A stretch of DNA of 64,000 nucleotides from Rugalucina vietnamica (taxonomy: Eukaryota; Mollusca; Bivalvia; Lucinida; Lucinidae): the NCBI GenBank assembly GCA_964017185.1, contig OZ024870.1:57166312-57230311 (forward strand), written 5' to 3'. The notes below the pieces were generated by a model. The model saw nothing but the letters and a program-made list of their open reading frames with translations, ran no database searches and was not told the DNA's origin. The position numbers were made by a program, and so were the translations under genes. The stretch's first letter is position 1, and each line of letters opens with the position of its first letter. Positions 59,497-64,000 of this stretch are shown in pieces.

Positions 59497-60482
59497 TCAT
59501 TTGACATGTTTGAAGCACGGCCAGGAATTCCATAATTTGAATACGTAATTACGGTATATCGTGAAGCCTGCAAGGAGGAGAAGGTAGTAGAAAAATGCGA
59601 GTTTCATGTAACCGAGTGACAAAAGGATTAACGCTGTTAGTAATAAAACTACCAAAACAACGGAATATGCAATTTTGTCCCTGTTTAAATATTCCTCCAA
59701 TTTGTGCCCGGTTTCCAAAATCTGCTTGCTCTGTTTACGATTCTTATCTCTAATGCGTTCATTTTCGTATGTTAAAAGTGATATCCTATCTTCTAACTGA
59801 AGCCGTTCGTCCTCTTTAGCTTGTAACCAATGTCGAAAGTGCTGAATAGTATCTGATTTTCCATTAGCTTTTGTGTGAGTTCAGTGTCTCGAGACTGATA
59901 TTCGGCAAGTATCTCATCCATTTCTGTTATTACATCCTTTTGCTCCTGAATCAAATTTCGTCCGTCCGTCAGTTCATCGCTAAGTTCAGTTATACGCTCT
60001 TTTAGAAGTTGATTTTGACTCGCTGCTTCGTTTACCTTCCGCCTTAGTTCTTCACAAAATGCATTTAATTTTTGTATAATTTCTGCTTGTTCATTTATCG
60101 TTTTCTCACTTAATGGGATCTGATCAATGGACTTCAATGCCGTATCATGTTGTTGAAGTGTTTTAATTTTGTCGCCAATGTCAGCTTTGAGACCTATCAG
60201 CTTTGCAGTCCTTAGATTCTCATCAGTCTCCAAGTATGTAGAATATATTTCCACTTGTACTTTTTTCCCCAACAGCGTAATTGGTCGCTTTTTTAAAACT
60301 TCATTAACAGAGTTAGCATCACAAAATTGAATAACTGCCCTCTGGTTGTCCTTTCTAAGCTTTATATTGGTCACTGTTCCTTTGGATATCTTTTCGAAGA
60401 CTTTTTTCAGATTGTGTTCACTGATAAATTCTTTCGGTGGTAAATCCTTTGCAATTATCTGTTTTGGTTCATCATACTGCAT
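59497..60482 (-). pseudogene. RRM, coiled-coil and membrane-hairpin protein with a single-base frameshift
   Basis: From ATG 60482 the frame encodes an RRM-like fold (residues 1-80: IIAKDLPP start, TNIKLRKDNQRAVIQF as RNP1-like, KKVQVEIYS end). A long coiled coil with heptads follows (about 100-255). The frame shifts at the A-run (T-run 59857-59860 on the plus strand). One extra A would join it to a frame that continues the coiled coil and ends in two hydrophobic segments (about 271-312, VVLVVLLLTALILLSLGY and LAFFYYLLLLAGFTIY), for 328 residues in all. The RRM is reminiscent of those in PARP14 and RBM43-like proteins. An AG acceptor candidate lies near 60500, so an upstream exon is possible. 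It may be a pseudogene, an allele or an assembly error. Confidence 0.62.
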
Positions 60483-60637
60483 GGAAGAAGTTTGCCTCTC
60501 TGTAATTAGTTTTGGAACATTTCAATTAGTATTTTGTAAAACAAAATTGCATGTGCAAATTCTCAAAACAAACATCGCAATATAAAATGACATGTTCACA
60601 TAAATGAACTGACTGACATATATATAGAGGGTATTCA

Positions 60638-60770
60638 AATGTTTCTGTTGGATATGGCCTTTATTTCACGAATGATGTGAAAAATACATATATTTCATAT
60701 ACATAAATAAAAACTGTCATATTTTTACTTCACGAGTGAAATTAATTAGTCATATTCAACAGAAACATTT
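60638..60770. repeat. Short TIR element (MITE)
   Basis: AAATGTTTCTGTTGGATATG is the inverse of CATATTCAACAGAAACATTT, and the interior is partly self-complementary (CACGAATGATGTGAA / CTTCACGAGTGAAA). It lies upstream of the RRM gene. Confidence 0.7.
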
Positions 60771-61678
60771 TCTTTTTATTATATAAATGTTTAGTACATC
60801 TATATACAAATGTTTAGTGTTCTAACTAAGTAAATGAATACCCACACTGTATGTTTCGTGCACAAATGAGAACGTTATAAGCGTTTGAAAGTCTGAAGAA
60901 GTGGGAAGTATGTAAATGGAAAAGGCAGAGGCAATCCAAAAATATTATATTTTCACATGTGAAAATATAATCATTTTTCACATGTAAAATATAACATTTC
61001 AAATAGGTGATACATTTGTTAAATGTTTCTCTATATGTCTTTTCTATGCTTCGGCAACAAATCAAAACAACACGTTTGACGCATTTTGGCGCACTTTATT
61101 GAAGTGAACAATGAACATGAGAAATTGACAGCAGTAAAGCGTTTGGTTTGACGTAAAGGGTAGATAAAGCAGAAGTTGCTCCTGGAGAAAACAGGCCAAA
61201 TTGAAGGCACTTGATGTAGCCCGAGTTGCTTACGTTAATTGGTCGGTCACTTTCAGAGGTCTACTGTGGATGATCTTGACCCCGTACAGAATACCCGCCG
61301 CCCAGCAAAAACATCCAACTAGCCCTTATTTTTTCTAGCTGGTAAAAAGGCTGTAGATTACATGCAATGCAGTATACTCCTTCTATAGGGAAGGTGGCAA
61401 TCTAACACCTTAAGATCATCTAATCTATACAAATTTTGGTTCAAAACTGTCCACTTTGAGAGCCGCCTAGAAACTGACCTTATAAACTACATTAAAATCG
61501 CTCACTCATGAAATCACCCGTGATAAATAACCAATACATCCTGCAAAAGGCAAGTACACTACAATTTTGGTGCGCTCCCGTAGCGAAAAGACAAATATTT
61601 CGTACTATTCGTTGAAACGTACGAAATTTTAATTCTTGACTTAGTATATAATATACAGTTTTATTTGTCATTTACTGC

Positions 61679-61728
61679 GGCTGGTGTTGTGCCGTGTAAC
61701 GGCCCTAAAAGTCTCTCCGTACATCATC
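61679..61728 (+). repeat. Short match to the Naiad 5' leader
   Basis: GTTGTGCCGTGTAACGGCCC and TCTCTCCGTACATC match GTTGTGCCGTGTGGCGGCCC and TCTCCCCGTACATC at 1844-1890. No further Naiad sequence follows, so it may be a 5' fragment or a shared functional RNA motif. Confidence 0.5.
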
Positions 61729-61905
61729 CACTGTGCAGATTATATCTTTATTCAGGTCCTTTGAGATCATTAAAGATTTTCAGTGTTCCAAACACTCACA
61801 TTTAGAAACATACTTCAAAGCAATGTTTAAGACAATGATTTAGACTTTGATTTAGACTTCTCAAGTAACAGTACAAAATTCTGGCTTTCGTTGCCTGTTA
61901 TAATA

Positions 61906-61951
61906 GGGCTACTGATGAGGGTTCATGACCCGAAATTGCGCTATATAGCCC
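61906..61951 (+). ncRNA. Hammerhead ribozyme motif, distinct family, minimal stem III
   Basis: Stem I GGGCTA (61906-61911) pairs perfectly with TAGCCC (61946-61951). CTGATGA is at 61912-61918. Stem II GGGT/ACCC (61919-61922 with 61928-61931) has loop TCATG. GAAA is at 61932-61935. Stem III has two pairs, followed by AUA; the predicted cut is after 61945. All invariant bases are present. It is about 180 bases downstream of the Naiad-like leader match. Confidence 0.82.
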
Positions 61952-62055
61952 ACAAATCTTCCTTTGAATGTTTTTACCGCTTCCAAAGGATCAAACCTTT
62001 ATATTTTATCAGTCGAGAAAATAGCAACCCTTTGTTTACAGGGTCATGAAGGAAC

Positions 62056-62110
62056 AGAGAGAGAGAGAGAGTGGGAGAGAGAGAGAGAGGAGAGAGAGAC
62101 AGACAGAGCA
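62056..62110. repeat. (GA)n microsatellite
   Basis: Imperfect GA repeat with minor interruptions. Confidence 0.93.
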
Positions 62111-62880
62111 AGGAAAAAAGAAAACAAACATAATTAAAAAACGAACTAGAAATAAAAAAGCAAGCAAAATGAAAGTAAAAACATAATGGACAAAAGTGTT
62201 TAAGAAATTAGCAAACACGATACCATGCGTGCGCATCGAAGTTTTATACTAACTAACCACAAGATGTGGTTTCTAGTCAGAGTTTTGACTGCTTATACGA
62301 TGCTACATAGAATAAATAAAATCAAACGCAAATAAGATTTCAAATTTATTTGTTTTATAATAAACATCTGTCACTAAGTTGAGGGTAGGTCGAGTGACCA
62401 TTGTGCATACCAAATCTATACTCCTCTCACATTCAAGTTAATCCCACTTGTTCTCCAACCATAGTTTTTCGAGTAGAGTTCGAGTTTGAGTGAGGTTGAG
62501 AATTTAACCATTAATCTAAACTAAAGCACAAGTATCATTTCATGTTGGACTATTATCCATCACGTGTATTTTATTAACGGAACATGCATGTGAGCAATTT
62601 TAAAAATTCAGAGAAAGCCTGTTTGAAATAGAATGCATGCAAGATATCGTGAAGAAATTTTCTATTGTTTATAAAATACATGGGGGTTAGTTACCCCACC
62701 CATTTCTTGAAAATAGGATGTCGTGTCTTACAGAATCATATTTATAGGAACTGAGCAAGATAACACGACATATTTGCATGACGAAATTTTCAGTGTACAT
62801 TGTTCACGACGAATAAAGCAAAATATACTGAAAATCAAAATCTTGCACCACCCTGCTTTTGTTATTTATTATGATTAAGT
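62111..62880. other. Stretch without recognised gene
   Basis: No gene or known repeat was identified. Confidence 0.4.
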
Positions 62881-62889
62881 AGAATTATT

Positions 62890-64000
62890 TTTATTTCTAA
62901 CATTATTTTTGGTTAATTCCAATATCAAATCTTTGACTTTGCAGCAAATTCAATAATGCGGACAATAATGCAAAACACTAGTTTGGGACAAAAAGTGTAA
63001 AATTGCAATTTTTGCAAAAAATGATTACAAATGAAACTTTTCAATGAGTTTTCATTGTACATGTGACAGCATGACAGTAGCAGAAAAGCAACAAAACATT
63101 TTGAATTTAAGGGAAATTGGAGTTGTTACACAATTTTGAAAATTGCCATTTTCGGAAAATTAACCGGTGGTTTTGAAAATTTCCTTAAAACAGCAAGGAA
63201 TACAAACAAAAATGTATTCTTATGCTATGACAAGCACATGCCAAACTTTACTGTTTTTTCAAGTTTTATGAACAGAAATCGTATCCGTTTGCTGTACTTC
63301 CGGTTTGTATGCAGGATTTTTTAATTTTGATTTTACAACTATCGTTTAGTAATTTTTTCGGATTTTTATGTGCCATTGTAATTTTTTGAGATTGAAAAAT
63401 TGCCCTGTGTACTTATTTGTTGGAAACAAAACAAACCATCACAGCAAAGCAGCGTAAAGTTGGAGCTTTATTTGGAACAGTTTTAAAACAAAAGAAAAGC
63501 GCACCAAATAAAGCACTAACTTTACGCTGTTACAATGGCACATAAAAATTTAAAAAAAATGGTAGTTGTGAAATCAAAATTAAAAATTCTAGCATACAGA
63601 CCGGACGTCTGTTTATGAAACTCGTCAGAACAGTCATGTGGGGCATATGCTTACATAGCCTAAGAATGCACTTTTATTCGTATTATTTGCTGTTTAAAGG
63701 AAATTTTGAAAACCACCGGTTAATTTTCCGAAAATGCTAATTTTCAAAAACATTTTGTAAAAACTTCAAATTCCTTAACGTTCAAAATGTTTTGTTGCTT
63801 TTCTGCTACTGTCATGATGCAGATCACATGTACAATGAAAACTCATTGCTAATTTTCATTGATAATCAATTTTTCCCAACAATGGCAATTTTACACTTTT
63901 TGCCCCAAAAATTTTGCATTATCATCCACATTATTAAATTTGCTAAAAAGTCAAAGATTTGATATTGAAATTAACCAAAAAAATGTTGAAAATAAAATAG
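62890..64000. repeat. Large inverted repeat running off the window
   Basis: The left arm (about 62890-63480) is an imperfect inverse of the right arm (about 63490-64000). Examples: AAATTAACCGGTGG at 63157 against CCACCGGTTAATTTTCC at 63712; AAAGTTGGAGCTTTATTTGG at 63456 against CCAAATAAAGCACTAACTTT at 63504. The centre is near 63490. No coding frame. The outer end is not reached. Confidence 0.75.

Overview
The window looks like nuclear DNA of a bivalve mollusc. It is AT-rich, intron-containing and dominated by transposons. The indicators are a clam-type Naiad retroelement, mollusc-style dispersed repeats ending in a GGTGAGCTAA hairpin, many foldback MITEs, hammerhead ribozymes with minimal stem III, and a tRNA-derived SINE. 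The species is not identified, and almost no ordinary host gene is visible.

Layout. Positions 1-6.1 kb hold a full-length Penelope-like element of the Naiad type (GIY-YIG endonuclease N-terminal to the reverse transcriptase) with pseudo-LTRs. Its reading frame is broken only by three TGA codons. All three lie where cysteine is expected, and a SECIS-like hairpin lies just downstream, so it appears to encode a selenoprotein. Positions 6.2-9.1 kb are old repeats and a TA-flanked MITE. Positions 9109-14912 form a complete DNA transposon with 30-bp TIRs and a 4-bp AAAT target duplication, confirmed against an empty paralogous site. It carries a two-exon DUF7869-type transposase-like gene and a separate F-box/LRR-like gene. 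Positions 14.9-20.5 kb are repeats, a hammerhead ribozyme, a perfect 47-bp palindrome and a 2.4-kb element of tandem units.

Positions 20.7-22.4 kb are palindromic and CCGGG-rich satellite-like DNA. Positions 22.5-29.5 kb hold two mariner-like elements. One is invaded by a 4-kb giant palindromic transposon with 3-bp target duplications, and the same transposon recurs at 32.7-38.0 kb. Positions 30.5-45.7 kb are a second copy of the 0.25-17.5 kb repeat block, with Naiad fragments, two more hammerheads and two more tandem-unit elements. A third partial copy is at 46-50.6 kb. Because the copies carry different insertions, filled and empty sites can be compared directly, which fixes the ends of many elements.

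Positions 51-64 kb are quieter: degenerate inverted repeats, a Tc1-like MITE, a SINE, and a minus-strand gene (RRM, coiled coil, C-terminal membrane hairpin) broken by one single-base frameshift. There is also a second, different hammerhead ribozyme, a GA microsatellite, and a large inverted repeat running off the right edge.

How the parts relate: most of the window is nested mobile DNA. Two elements look close to autonomous. The Naiad relies on host Sec recoding. The 5.8-kb DNA transposon pairs a putative transposase with a possible ubiquitin-ligase adaptor.
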